Assembly: GCA_017506175.1 (NCBI GenBank)
Contig: JAFVNW010000099.1
Span: 1 to 64,000, forward strand
DNA from: Bacteroidales bacterium
GTDB lineage: Bacteria; Bacteroidota; Bacteroidia; Bacteroidales; WCHB1-69
Direction of reading: 5' to 3'
Length of the DNA stretch: 64,000 nucleotides
Shown here one piece after another: positions 18,322 to 27,046 of the stretch. Every line of letters begins with the position of its first letter. Position 1 is the stretch's first letter. The translations under genes were made by a program, and so were the position numbers. The notes under the pieces were generated by a model. That model saw only the letters and a program-made list of their open reading frames with translations. It ran no database searches and had not been told where the DNA came from.

Positions 18322-19515
18322 TTAATACTTTTCTTTAAAAGCATATCTAAAAGACAGATTTAGCCCCCAGTCGAAGTAGTGGGCGGTGTACCCCGATGCG
18401 AACAGGAGCCCGTAGCCGGGACGAAAGTCAACTTGCAAAGCAATAGGTTCATTGAAAACATACTCCAACCCTAAAATCAGATTTATCCCCGCTTTCCCGT
18501 TGCCCTGTCTGTATCGTGGCCATTGAGAATTGTAATAATCGTAACTATAGAAAGGATAGGAATTTCTGAAATGCCATCCGAGTGACGGTCCTCCACCCAC
18601 CAAACCGTAAAGTCCGGCTACAAAATGATCCTGACGAATGAAGTTCACATTGAACTCCAACGTGTACGGGGTGGTGAAATACCCGTAGGTTTCCCATCCG
18701 TAGTAATAACCATAGTTATAATTCCATCTATACGGATCATAAAATTGGATTCCGGAGGCAGCGGTTACCTTCACGCCCAATTCCATCATTACGGCAAATT
18801 TTGTAGAGGGAAAAACCTTGAGTGAAAGGCCGTTCAGACTCCCAGCTACAATGCCGAAACTGCTTCTGTAAGGTTTAGTTACATCATTGTCGTCCATCAC
18901 ACGGCCATTGGGCTGTGGTTGTGGTTGCGGCGCAGGGGTTGTAGATTGAGGCCGCGGGACGTTGGACGGGATAGGGGCGGGAGTGTTGTTTTGAATCGTA
19001 TCGGTTTTAACTTTTGGAGCCGGTGCCTGTTGGTTTGCGGGTTTGGCAGGCGGTTTCACGGCAGGATTGCTCTGCTGCGCCATCGGTTGGAGGTTGCTGG
19101 CTGGGACATTGGCCGGTTTGGAGCTCCATACGCATCTGACAAAGTCCTCCTTGTTGTAACTCGCTTCACGAACTTTTCCGTTCTTGAAATTCAAGTCGTA
19201 AAACCGAAACTCGCCACGCACTTTTTCGCCTGTCCAGTACCAGCCGTCGGCGAAGTCCATCTCATAGCGGTGGCTGTACATGATTTGCAATTCTCCAAGG
19301 GTAGGGAGCCGCCAACCTTCGCCTTTGCAGCCGCACGCGCTCACAGCAGCAGGCCGCAACATCCGGCTCACTTCGTCATACGGTGTGGTATAAAGGTCTG
19401 CCGTACCGGGTACGGCCACAACTCCTTGCGGCGGCTGTACAGCCGTTCCCTCATTTTGTGCGAACAGCCCAAAGAAACTGCATAACACCAAAATCAAAGT
19501 GCTGATTTTCTTCAT
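18322..19515 (-). CDS. secreted fusion: Lcl/FISUMP-like domain, Pro-rich linker, beta-barrel
   Basis: 397 residues. Signal peptide 1-20 (LFAQ). Residues about 35-130 carry a C-type-lectin-like DUF1566/Lcl signature: GWRLPTLGEL, then WYWTGE and the closing RCVWSS. A linker of about 65 residues follows, rich in Pro, Ala and Gln. The last 190 residues, starting SSFGIVAGSLNGLSLKVF, are aromatic-rich amphipathic strands ending LSFRYAFKEKY, typical of an outer-membrane barrel of about eight strands. So a probable extracellular or periplasmic lectin-like head is tied to an outer-membrane anchor. Middle gene of a three-gene group. Role unknown. Confidence 0.7.
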   Translation of the reverse strand: MKKISTLILVLCSFFGLFAQNEGTAVQPPQGVVAVPGTADLYTTPYDEVSRMLRPAAVSACGCKGEGWRLPTLGELQIMYSHRYEMDFADGWYWTGEKVRGEFRFYDLNFKNGKVREASYNKEDFVRCVWSSKPANVPASNLQPMAQQSNPAVKPPAKPANQQAPAPKVKTDTIQNNTPAPIPSNVPRPQSTTPAPQPQPQPNGRVMDDNDVTKPYRSSFGIVAGSLNGLSLKVFPSTKFAVMMELGVKVTAASGIQFYDPYRWNYNYGYYYGWETYGYFTTPYTLEFNVNFIRQDHFVAGLYGLVGGGPSLGWHFRNSYPFYSYDYYNSQWPRYRQGNGKAGINLILGLEYVFNEPIALQVDFRPGYGLLFASGYTAHYFDWGLNLSFRYAFKEKY

Positions 19516-19533
19516 TTTATAATCTTTTGAATA

Positions 19534-20019
19534 TTAGTTGATGTATAAGTTAGCAATCATCTGTGTCCCTGCGGCAAATTCCGCCCTCTTTCCTTTTATG
19601 CATAAAAACAATAGTCCCACAGGGAAGGTCACAATACCGAAAAATACCCCGCAACCGATGGCCGCATTCCGTCGATTTTGTCCCGTGATCGTCCGCTCGT
19701 CACCCACCAACGGCCATACTTGACCATAGATGTCGGTGGTGCTTACCGGCTTGGCCGAAACAGTGGCGGGCACTCCCAGTCCGTGACGCTTCTGGTAGTG
19801 TATTTCCATATTGACCGTCGTGCCGGCCGCAATCAGAATGTTGCCGTTGTAATAGACATCCGAACTCACCACTGCACTATGAGACAACAGGTATGGGTCG
19901 TCGCTGTTAATGTCGCGTACAACGATGATTCCTACAGGAATAGTCTGTTGCGCTACCGCCGTAAAGCATCCAAATAGCAGGAATAGCGCAAAAAGTAGCC
20001 GATTTGCAATTGTTTTCAT
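19534..20019 (-). CDS. exported protein with a membrane-like C-terminal segment, unknown role
   Basis: 161 residues from the ATG at 20019 (the frame to 20112 runs into the inverted repeat and is not likely coding). Signal peptide ending TAVAQ about residue 23. The pattern IAAGTTV, then GLGVPATV, then a small hydrophobic segment FFGIVTFPVGLLFLCIKGK and a closing AEFAAGTQMIANL resembles a widely found but unnamed bacterial exported family in which AGT motifs frame the domain. First gene of a three-gene group with 18322-19515 and 17519-18292. No catalytic motif seen. Confidence 0.65.
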   Translation of the reverse strand: MKTIANRLLFALFLLFGCFTAVAQQTIPVGIIVVRDINSDDPYLLSHSAVVSSDVYYNGNILIAAGTTVNMEIHYQKRHGLGVPATVSAKPVSTTDIYGQVWPLVGDERTITGQNRRNAAIGCGVFFGIVTFPVGLLFLCIKGKRAEFAAGTQMIANLYIN

Positions 20020-20402
20020 ATCTAATGTTTGTTTAGTACTTTTTATAATAGGGCATAAAAAAATCGTGGAACTCTCCTTATTGAACCTTGAGGTGTTCCA
20101 CGACCTGTACAATCAAATAAGTAAAGCCCACGAAAAGCATCGTGAGCGTTTACCGCTTTACTCTGATTGTACCCGATATGTGGAACTTCAAGGTTCAAAG
20201 TTAGCGAAACGCTTTTATGTCAATGTGTTATAATTTCTTTTTTCTAATCCGATAAAATTGGGTTTTTGTGAATAAATGGGCGGCAAATATACAATTTTCG
20301 TTTGGAAAGTCTATCAAACTTTTAAATAAATGTCCCTTTTTTCATCCTTTACATATCCAAGGAGCAGCAGTACAAGTACTGATGAGACAATAGATTATCA
20401 TT
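20020..20402. other. 383-bp intergenic region with a complex palindrome
   Basis: Holds the nested inverted repeat at 20064-20198 and otherwise AT-rich DNA. It lies downstream of the CoA-transferase gene and upstream of the exported-protein trio, both on the minus strand. No convincing open frame. Confidence 0.6.
20064..20198. repeat. large nested inverted repeat with alternative stems
   Basis: Outer arms 20081-20115 and 20164-20198 pair through TTGAACCTTGA/TCAAGGTTCAA (11 bp), GTTCCAC/GTGGAAC (7 bp) and GTACAATCA/TGATTGTAC (9 bp). Inner arms AGTAAAGC (20120-20127) and GCTTTACT (20155-20162) pair, and CACGA/TCGTG (20129-20144) makes the apical hairpin. A further TCGTGGAAC at 20064-20072 is perfectly complementary to GTTCCACGA at 20095-20103, so two exclusive folds are possible. 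It could be a structured RNA or leader, a MITE-like remnant, or a single-strand recombination site. Confidence 0.65.
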
Positions 20403-21686
20403 TTATAATGTCAGATTCTTCTGCTGGAATGCTTGCAGCTTCTCCCTCACCGACGGATGCGCGATGGAGGTCAGTAGCCGAGCGCGCTCTTTGAGAGGTT
20501 GTCCGAACAGATTGACCGCGCCAAACTCGGTGACGACCCAGTGGACGACCGTTCTCGGTGTCACCACACCAGCTCCTTCCGTCAGGGTCGGGACAATTTT
20601 ACTCACACCTTTCGAGGTGACGGAGGGCAGCGCAATGATGGGAACACCCCCTTCGCTTGCACCCGCTCCCAACATGAAGTCGAGTTGTCCGCCCGAACCG
20701 CTGAACATCTTCGTCCCGATGGAGTCGGCACACACCTGCCCCGTCAAGTCGATTTGAATGGCCGAGTTGAGAGCCACCACCTTGGGATTGCGCGCAATAA
20801 CGGCGGGATTGTTGGTATAGGCCACGTCGTTGATCAACACATCGCGGTTGTGGTCCACGAAGTCGTACAACCTGCTCGTGCCTTTAAGGAAGGTGGCCAC
20901 ATGCTTGCCTGGATCGGTCACTTTTTTGCTGCCATCGATGACTCCGCTCTCAATGAGGGGAAGCACGCCGTCGGAGAACATCTCGGAGTGGATTCCGAGA
21001 TGCTTGTGACCGGCAAGTTGAGCCAAAACAGCGTTGGGAATATTTCCAATGCCAATTTGGAGAGTTGCGCCATCGGGAATCAGGGCTGCAGCATGGCGAC
21101 CGATGGCGATATCCTGCTCACTGAGAGGCGGAAACTCCGCTTCCAACAACGGCACATCGTGACGCACCCATGCCGTGATTTGCGACAAAGGAATGCGAGC
21201 ATCGCCGTAGCAATAGGGCATATAACGGTTTACCTGCGCGATAACATACCGCGCCTGCTGAATCGCGGCCAGCGTGCAGTCAACAGAGGTGCCTAACGAA
21301 ACGCACACTTCTTCATCGGGCTCACTCACCATCACAAAAACACCATCCACCGGCTGGAATCCATCGCGGATGATGCGGGCAGTATCGGAAAGAGAACAGG
21401 GGATGTAGTCGGCGCGGCCCGCCTGCGTGGCGGCCCTCACATTTCCCCCAATGAAGAAAGAATCGAGATGGAAATTCTCGGCATACTGTGGAAGCACATA
21501 GTCGGCATACCCCTCGGTATAGAGGTGAGTGATATGGACATTGCGAAGTTGCGGGGCGCGGGCAACGAGGGCACGGATCAGCGTCTCGGGCGCGGCGGCA
21601 ACACACGGCCAGTGCAGCCGGTCGCCCGACTGAACACACCGCACCGCCTCATCAGCTGTAACATATTGAATGGATGGGTGATGCAT
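20403..21686 (-). CDS. acetyl-CoA hydrolase/transferase family protein (4-hydroxybutyrate CoA-transferase-like)
   Basis: 427 residues, the usual size of Cat1/Cat2-type CoA-transferases that swap CoA between acetyl-CoA and a carboxylate such as 4-hydroxybutyrate, butyrate or succinate. The catalytic Glu is likely Glu235 in the HSEMFSDG motif. The glycine-rich QIGIGNIPNAV precedes it, and the GSGGQLDFMLGA segment of the C-terminal domain follows. No signal peptide, so cytosolic. It lies 14 bp downstream of an M20 dipeptidase gene on the same strand and may be co-transcribed. Substrate cannot be fixed from sequence. Confidence 0.87.
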   Translation of the reverse strand: MHHPSIQYVTADEAVRCVQSGDRLHWPCVAAAPETLIRALVARAPQLRNVHITHLYTEGYADYVLPQYAENFHLDSFFIGGNVRAATQAGRADYIPCSLSDTARIIRDGFQPVDGVFVMVSEPDEEVCVSLGTSVDCTLAAIQQARYVIAQVNRYMPYCYGDARIPLSQITAWVRHDVPLLEAEFPPLSEQDIAIGRHAAALIPDGATLQIGIGNIPNAVLAQLAGHKHLGIHSEMFSDGVLPLIESGVIDGSKKVTDPGKHVATFLKGTSRLYDFVDHNRDVLINDVAYTNNPAVIARNPKVVALNSAIQIDLTGQVCADSIGTKMFSGSGGQLDFMLGAGASEGGVPIIALPSVTSKGVSKIVPTLTEGAGVVTPRTVVHWVVTEFGAVNLFGQPLKERARLLTSIAHPSVREKLQAFQQKNLTL

Positions 21687-21700
21687 AACGACAAGACAGG

Positions 21701-23074
21701 CTACTTCTTCATTTCTTCAGCATAATACTTGTAGAAATAAGGGATCGTTTCAATGCCTTTGAAGAAGTGTTCCAATTTATAATTCTCATTGGGTGAATGG
21801 ATGGCATCTTCGCCGAGGCCGAAGCCCATCAAGATGGACTTGGTGCCGAGAATGCGTTCGAAGCCGGAGACGATCGGGATGCTACCGCCACTACGGGTGG
21901 GAATGGGACGTTTGCCGAAAGTGGTCTGATAAGCCTTTTCAGCAGCCTTGTAGGCCGGCATATCCAACGGGGAAACGTAGGCTTCGCCACCATGACACGG
22001 GGTCACTTTCACCTTCACGGATTTCGGAGCAATAGCCTCGAAGTGTTTTTGGAATAGTTCGGCAATTTTGGTGGAGTCCTGATTGGGGACGAGACGCATG
22101 GAAACCTTCGCGCAGGCCTTAGACGGGAGGACGGTCTTGGAACCTTCGCCCGTGTAGCCGCCCCAGATGCCGCACAGATCGAGGGTGGGACGGATGCCAG
22201 TACGCTCGATGGTGCTGTACCCCTCTTCGCCATGAAGTTCATCCACGTCAATAGCTTTCTTGTAAGCCTCTAAATCGAAAGGAGCCTGAGCCATCAAAGC
22301 ACGCTCTTCGTCGGAAAGCACCAGCACGTCGTCATAGAAATGCGGGATGGTGATTTCGTTCTTTTCGTTCGTCAAAGAGGCGATCATCTGGCAAAGAATG
22401 TTGATGGGGTTGGCCACTGCGCCACCGAAGATACCCGAGTGCAGGTCCTTGTTCGGTCCGGTCACTTCAACTTCCAAATAGCTCAATCCGCGCAGACCGA
22501 CCGTGATGGAGGGTGTGTCGGTGGCAATCATGCCGGTATCGGATACAAGGATGATATCAGCCTTGAGCATCTCTTTATTCTTTTCGCAGAAACCATACAA
22601 GCTACCACTGCCGATTTCCTCCTCGCCTTCCAACATGAACTTCACGTTGCAGCGCAACTGGTTGCTTTTCACTAGATACTCGAATGCCTTGGCGTGCATA
22701 AACGACTGTCCTTTATCATCATCTGCACCGCGTGCCCAGATTTTGCCGTCGTGGATAACGGGCTCGAACGGCTTGGAGTTCCAGAGTTCTTCGGGGTCAA
22801 CCGGCATCACGTCGTAGTGGCCATAGACCAAAACGGTGGGGTAATCCTTGGAGAGGAATTTCTCGCCATAGACAATGGGGTTGCCTTCCGTGGGCATCAC
22901 TTCGCATTTGTCAGCACCTGCCGCCAAAATCAGCTCTTTCCAACGATTGGCGCACTTCACCATATCGCCTTTGTGCTCTTCCTGCGAGCTGATGGAAGGA
23001 ATGCGAATCAAGCTGAACAATTCATCCAAAAAACGCTCTTTGTTTGTTTCAATGTAATTCTTTAAATCTTGCAT
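21701..23074 (-). CDS. M20 family dipeptidase
   Basis: 457 residues, cytosolic di-zinc peptidase of the CNDP/PepV-like branch. Metal motifs: YGHYDVMPV (His86, Asp88), GADDDKG (Asp118-120) and EGEEEIGS (Glu151/Glu152). The lid domain has GPNKDLHSGIFGG. It ends with the zinc-ligand region FGLGEDAIHSPNENY. The family usually cleaves dipeptides with broad specificity and is different from the PepD-type enzyme at 421-1881. Upstream on the same strand is rpoN (73-bp gap), downstream the CoA-transferase. Confidence 0.88.
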   Translation of the reverse strand: MQDLKNYIETNKERFLDELFSLIRIPSISSQEEHKGDMVKCANRWKELILAAGADKCEVMPTEGNPIVYGEKFLSKDYPTVLVYGHYDVMPVDPEELWNSKPFEPVIHDGKIWARGADDDKGQSFMHAKAFEYLVKSNQLRCNVKFMLEGEEEIGSGSLYGFCEKNKEMLKADIILVSDTGMIATDTPSITVGLRGLSYLEVEVTGPNKDLHSGIFGGAVANPINILCQMIASLTNEKNEITIPHFYDDVLVLSDEERALMAQAPFDLEAYKKAIDVDELHGEEGYSTIERTGIRPTLDLCGIWGGYTGEGSKTVLPSKACAKVSMRLVPNQDSTKIAELFQKHFEAIAPKSVKVKVTPCHGGEAYVSPLDMPAYKAAEKAYQTTFGKRPIPTRSGGSIPIVSGFERILGTKSILMGFGLGEDAIHSPNENYKLEHFFKGIETIPYFYKYYAEEMKK

Positions 23075-23147
23075 GATATTGTATTTTAATGATTTGTAAT
23101 CTGTGTTTTGTCCACACTCATTTCGGCAAACTGATGACGCCGAACAA

Positions 23148-24569
23148 TTATTTTTCCTTTCTCATGCTGGAGGAGGGTATGTCAAGTTGTTCGCGGTACT
23201 TGGCTACAGTACGGCGAGAAATCGGGTAGTCGTTTTGTTTGAGTTTTTCCGCCAGTTTCTCATCGGAAAGCGGATGCGCTTTGTCCTCGTTTTTAACCAG
23301 CTCACGCAGGCATTCCTTCACGGCGGCGGAGGCAATGTCGCCCTCTTCGTCCACCGCTTCCGTGAAAAGAGATTTCAAGGGGAGCACACCGAATTCCGTC
23401 TGGACATTTCGGGTGGAAACGACGCGCGAAATGGTAGATACATCCAGATTGACTTTTTCCGCTATATTGCGCTGAACCATCGGACGGAGCGTCCCACGGT
23501 CTCCCGTCAGGAAAAACTGCCTCTGCTGGTTCATGATTTCTTTCATTACCAGGTACATCGTGCGGTCTCGCTCCGACAGCGACTTGATAAAGATAGCCGC
23601 ATCGCTGATGTTTTCCTGCACGAATGCCAACGCCTTCTTGTTTCGTTCGGCACGCATGCTTTCCAACAGTTTCTGATACTGCTCGCTCACCCGAAGACGC
23701 GGTTTGTACTCATTATTGAGCGACAAGACCAACTCGCCGTCCTCGTTAGAGACAGTGAAATCGGGGATGACGACATCCGACGCGGCCCCCTCCCCGGGAT
23801 AGGGATTCAGGCGGCGGATAATCTGTTGTACCTCAGCAAATTGCGACTCAGTCAAATTTTCACGTTTTCTAACGATGTCGAATTTCCGCTTTGTAAAAGC
23901 GTCAAACTGATTTTCAATCACATCGATGGCTTTCGGAATCATCGGGTTTTTCGATTCCTGCCGCAATTGGCGCAGCTGTATCAGAAGACATTCCTGCAAA
24001 TCGCGGGCGCAGATTCCTGCTGGAGAGAGGCGCTGGATGACATTGACAATCACCCGTTCCACATCATCAGGCTTGACCATCTGATAGAATTGCGCCATTA
24101 TGTTACTGCTAATCAGCTGGTTGGAAGTCCTAAGATAGCCATCATCATCAATATTGTCAATCACATATCTGACGATGAGTTCGTCATTTTCAGAAAGTTC
24201 AACCCCTGACAACTGCTGACGGAGTTTGTCGCGAAAAGAGGAGGTAGAGACGACTGGGCGCTCGTAATGCTCCGCATTTTTATCAAGCTCCTGCCGGTAA
24301 TGCTGTGGTTCCCAATCATCTTCATTGGAAGGGAGGGCATCGTCGCGGCGAGCGATGTCATCAATGGTTATTTCCCTTTGATTTTCACTATTATCATCGT
24401 CATCGAAAATACTGGAATCCCATTCAAGTGCGGGATTGTCATCCACTTCACGCTGCACCACCTCACGCAATTCCAAATTAGGCGTATCCAACAACCTGGC
24501 CAGATTCTGCTGAAGCGGAGTCAGGCGCTGCTTTTGCTGCAATTTTTGTTGCTGGGTCTGCCTTAACAT
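23148..24569 (-). CDS. rpoN: RNA polymerase sigma-54 factor RpoN
   Basis: 473 residues. N-terminal Gln/Leu-rich region I (QQKLQQKQRLTPLQQNLARLLD) interacts with enhancer-binding proteins. An acidic region II (about residues 50-90) follows, then a core-binding domain and the HTH/-12 recognition part around STISRVVSTRNVQTEFG. The RpoN box SRRTVAKYRE close to the C-terminus contacts the -24 element; the first residue is Ser where Ala is common. No sigma-54 activator (AAA+ GAFTGA protein) is encoded in this window. Lies between ychF and the M20 peptidase on the same strand with short gaps. Confidence 0.93.
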   Translation of the reverse strand: MLRQTQQQKLQQKQRLTPLQQNLARLLDTPNLELREVVQREVDDNPALEWDSSIFDDDDNSENQREITIDDIARRDDALPSNEDDWEPQHYRQELDKNAEHYERPVVSTSSFRDKLRQQLSGVELSENDELIVRYVIDNIDDDGYLRTSNQLISSNIMAQFYQMVKPDDVERVIVNVIQRLSPAGICARDLQECLLIQLRQLRQESKNPMIPKAIDVIENQFDAFTKRKFDIVRKRENLTESQFAEVQQIIRRLNPYPGEGAASDVVIPDFTVSNEDGELVLSLNNEYKPRLRVSEQYQKLLESMRAERNKKALAFVQENISDAAIFIKSLSERDRTMYLVMKEIMNQQRQFFLTGDRGTLRPMVQRNIAEKVNLDVSTISRVVSTRNVQTEFGVLPLKSLFTEAVDEEGDIASAAVKECLRELVKNEDKAHPLSDEKLAEKLKQNDYPISRRTVAKYREQLDIPSSSMRKEK

Positions 24570-24606
24570 AACGAGGATCTATGAACTATACATTATTCCC
24601 GATTCA

Positions 24607-25701
24607 TTATACATTAAAACGTATGTGCAGAATGTCGCCGTCCTGAACCACATAGTTCTTGCCTTCGACGGCGAGTTTGCCGGCTTCCTTGCACTTGAGT
24701 TCGGATCCGAGCGCGACAAGATCTTCGTACTTGATGACTTCGGCGCGGATGAAGCCGCGTTCGAGGTCGCTGTGGATGACACCGGCAGCCTGCGGGGCGG
24801 TCATGCCCTCGCGGATGGTCCATGCACGGTTCTCTTTGCCTCCAACAGTAAAGAAAGAGATGAGGTTCAGCAACTTATAAGCGGCACGAATCACTTTGTT
24901 CACGCCGGGCTCTTTCAGTCCTACATCCTCCAAGAAGGCCATTCTGTCGGCTTCGTCTTCCAGTTCGGCGATTTCGGACTCCAATTTGCCGGCAATCACC
25001 AGAATCTCGCAGTCTTGGTCTTTCAATGCCTCGCGAACCGCAGCCACGTAAGGGTTGTTCTCCAACGCATCGTCATTGACATTGCACACGAACAATACCG
25101 GCTTGTCGGTGAGCAACATCATGTCGGCCACCACCGCTTTCTCCTCGTCAGTTGCATTCAAAGTGCGGACATTCTGGAAATTCTCGAGGTGGTTTTTGTA
25201 TTTGATCAGTGCTTCGTAATCGCGTTTGGCGTTCTTATCGCCGATTTTCGCGGCTTTTTCCACTTTTTGCAATTTGCGGTTGATCTGTTCCAAGTCTTTG
25301 ACCTGCAGTTCAAATTCCACTATTTCAATGTCGCGGACGGGGTCCACGGAGCCCTCTACGTGAGGAAGGTTGGGATTGTCGAAGCAGCGGAGCACGTGAA
25401 TCAGCGCATCGCACTGGCGAATGTCGGCGAGGAAAGCGTTGCCGATGCCCTCGCCCTGACTGGCTCCTTTGGCCAAGCCCGGCACATCCACCACGTCCAC
25501 CGTGGCGTAAATCAACTTGTCGGCCTGAATGAAGGTGTTGATTTTAGCCAGCCGCTCGTCGGGCACGTTGCACACGCCGACATTGGATTTGTTCGTACTA
25601 TAAGCGAAATCGGTGATTTGCGCTTTTGTATTGGAAATGCAATTGAACATCGTGGTTTTACCTGTGTTGGTCAACCCGATGATGCCACATTTTAAGCCCA
25701 T
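24607..25701 (-). CDS. ychF: YchF/OLA1-type ATPase
   Basis: 364 residues, Obg-related P-loop NTPase that binds ribosomes and prefers ATP over GTP. Domains in order: NTPase, a coiled-coil insert (about 125-190) and a C-terminal TGS domain (from about 275, ending HIRFNV). The P-loop is GLTNTGKTT (9-17), differing from the common GLPNVGKST. Walker B is DVPGLAKGAS. The NxxE-type base motif appears as NVND. Switch I also differs (FAYSTNKSN in place of the usual FPFCTIEPN). It could be a divergent lineage variant with normal function. Next to an Nfu gene upstream and rpoN downstream, all on the minus strand. Confidence 0.9.
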   Translation of the reverse strand: MGLKCGIIGLTNTGKTTMFNCISNTKAQITDFAYSTNKSNVGVCNVPDERLAKINTFIQADKLIYATVDVVDVPGLAKGASQGEGIGNAFLADIRQCDALIHVLRCFDNPNLPHVEGSVDPVRDIEIVEFELQVKDLEQINRKLQKVEKAAKIGDKNAKRDYEALIKYKNHLENFQNVRTLNATDEEKAVVADMMLLTDKPVLFVCNVNDDALENNPYVAAVREALKDQDCEILVIAGKLESEIAELEDEADRMAFLEDVGLKEPGVNKVIRAAYKLLNLISFFTVGGKENRAWTIREGMTAPQAAGVIHSDLERGFIRAEVIKYEDLVALGSELKCKEAGKLAVEGKNYVVQDGDILHIRFNV

Positions 25702-25750
25702 TGTTTTACTGATTAAAAATTATTGATGACCAGTGTTCAGCGATAAGCGA

Positions 25751-25999
25751 TTAAAAGCCAAGAACTACGTCTTCCACGGATTTGATTTCGGGAAGATGTT
25801 GTTGAACCATGGCTTCGATGCCGCTTTTCAGGGTCATTTTGGCGTGGGGACATGAGCCGCAATGACCTTGCAGTTTCACTTTCACAACGTTGTCGGGGGT
25901 GAGTTCAACAAATTCCACATCGCCACCGTCGGCTTGTAGGTAAGGACGAACTTGTTCAAGAATGGCGATGACTTTCTGTTCTAAGGTCGGATTTTCCAT
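25751..25999 (-). CDS. NifU C-terminal-type iron-sulfur protein (Nfu)
   Basis: 82-residue stand-alone Nfu domain. The Fe-S scaffold/carrier motif CGSC is at Cys47 and Cys50, preceded by YLQADGGDVEFV, the hallmark of the family. It transfers 4Fe-4S clusters to target proteins in the cytosol. -7 box at 26068-26075. The next gene downstream on the strand is ychF after 49 bp. Confidence 0.92.
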   Translation of the reverse strand: MENPTLEQKVIAILEQVRPYLQADGGDVEFVELTPDNVVKVKLQGHCGSCPHAKMTLKSGIEAMVQQHLPEIKSVEDVVLGF

Positions 26000-26067
26000 A
26001 AATTGATTCTATTTTGATTGTTTTTATTTGATTATCATGATTTCTGCCCATTGCCCGAATGGGGGTG

Positions 26068-26075
26068 CAAAGATA
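26068..26075 (-). promoter_or_regulatory. -7 box before the Nfu gene
   Basis: Minus-strand TATCTTTG followed by C, 69 nt upstream of the Nfu ATG, in the gap after the DUF5063 gene. Confidence 0.5.
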
Positions 26076-26101
26076 CAACTTTTTCAAGAATGGAAGGAAA
26101 A

Positions 26102-26644
26102 CTATTCCCCATTTGCGGAATCGTCCAAAACGACTTTCGACTGCAACAAATGAATTTGCGGCAGGGCCAAAGCAAGGCGCATTCCCCAATTGTCGTAGAA
26201 ATTATAATAGGCTGAGGCTACGGCGTTTTCTTTTGCCGAAAGGCTCTCTTTAGAATAGAGGAGCAGAAAGTCCTTGAGGTCGGTGTAGATGTCCGATAGC
26301 AGTTCGGAGAGGGAGATCGGGGACGAATCCATTGTGTCGCCGTTCAGGTCAACGGCAGCGAAAAAGTCGTTGTCGCCCAGGAATTCGGCAAGGCGGTAGC
26401 GCGTGGTCTCATACTCCTCTTCCGTCACAAAACGCTCGTTGGCCGAATTGTCGTCAACCTCCACATTCGGAAGAAGCGCACCTTTCAGATAGAGGACGGG
26501 GAGCATCTTTTGGAGGAATGCGTAAGTATCTGAAAGTTCGTTCTGCTCCATCTTGTCAATGAAGATGCAGTACTCTGAGGCGAAAGTGAAGAACTCCACA
26601 ATGGCCTTCGTTCTTACAACTTCCTCTTTATCAACATTTTCCAT
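26102..26644 (-). CDS. DUF5063-like protein
   Basis: 180 residues from the ATG at 26644. The frame could start at 26671, but that ATG is inside the terminator hairpin at 26651-26685, so the inner start is chosen. All-helical and acidic, no signal peptide. The pattern EFFTFASEYCIFIDK at the start, the ADVL/YLKGALLP segment and the closing YYNFYDNWGMRLALALPQIH agree with DUF5063, a family of unknown function common in Bacteroidota. It precedes the Nfu gene. Confidence 0.72.
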   Translation of the reverse strand: MENVDKEEVVRTKAIVEFFTFASEYCIFIDKMEQNELSDTYAFLQKMLPVLYLKGALLPNVEVDDNSANERFVTEEEYETTRYRLAEFLGDNDFFAAVDLNGDTMDSSPISLSELLSDIYTDLKDFLLLYSKESLSAKENAVASAYYNFYDNWGMRLALALPQIHLLQSKVVLDDSANGE

Positions 26645-26650
26645 ATTAGT

Positions 26651-26685
26651 GAAAAAAAGGCCATCTTTCATGAAAGACAGCCTTT
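26651..26685 (-). terminator. intrinsic terminator after the Cys-rich lipoprotein pair
   Basis: AAAGGC/GCCTTT outer stem with an inner TCTTTC/GAAAGA stem, followed on the minus strand by a run of Ts. Located 23 nt past the stop of the gene at 26708. Confidence 0.65.
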
Positions 26686-26707
26686 AGTTTTTTTGAAAGT
26701 AAAAGAA

Positions 26708-27028
26708 TTATTTTTTCTTGTCAACTTTTTCCATTGAGCACTCAATGTCAACGTTTTGTTTTACCAAATGTCCGTTGATGGTGAGGATGGAAGTGTCGCT
26801 GGTGACATTCAGATATTCGCATTCCTTCTTGTCATAAATGTGGCCGGCGGCATACATGGTGGTGGTGGAATCGGAAGCCACATTGTAGGGCGTGTTCGGG
26901 AGGGAGTCAACCAAGGTGGAATCTTGGATGTAATTCGTCGCAACTTTTTTGCAAACACACTCTTTTTTGCAGGACCCGAGCATGGCAACAACAGCAATGC
27001 CGGCAAAGATTAAGAATATTTTTTTCAT
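26708..27028 (-). CDS. small Cys-rich lipoprotein, paralogue of 27047-27274
   Basis: 106 residues. Lipobox GSC near residue 20. Directly after the acylated Cys comes KKECVCKK, so three cysteines sit within about seven residues. The rest is a polar domain with a further Cys pair (KKECEYLNV and DIECSMEK). The same arrangement, SC-KEC-C, is found in the next gene upstream. This suggests an old tandem duplication. A metal site or disulfide network is possible; function unknown. Ends with a lysine tail before a good terminator. Confidence 0.72.
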   Translation of the reverse strand: MKKIFLIFAGIAVVAMLGSCKKECVCKKVATNYIQDSTLVDSLPNTPYNVASDSTTTMYAAGHIYDKKECEYLNVTSDTSILTINGHLVKQNVDIECSMEKVDKKK

Positions 27029-27046
27029 TTTAATAAAATTTATTAT

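Noticed and set aside
20064..20198. Integron attC site or invertible promoter
   Set aside because: No clear GTTRRRY/RYYYAAC ends, no integrase or tyrosine recombinase in the window, and the spacer is too short for a typical invertible promoter; left as an open palindromic element.
20064..20198. Retron non-coding RNA
   Set aside because: The nested hairpins look similar in outline, but there is no reverse transcriptase gene nearby.
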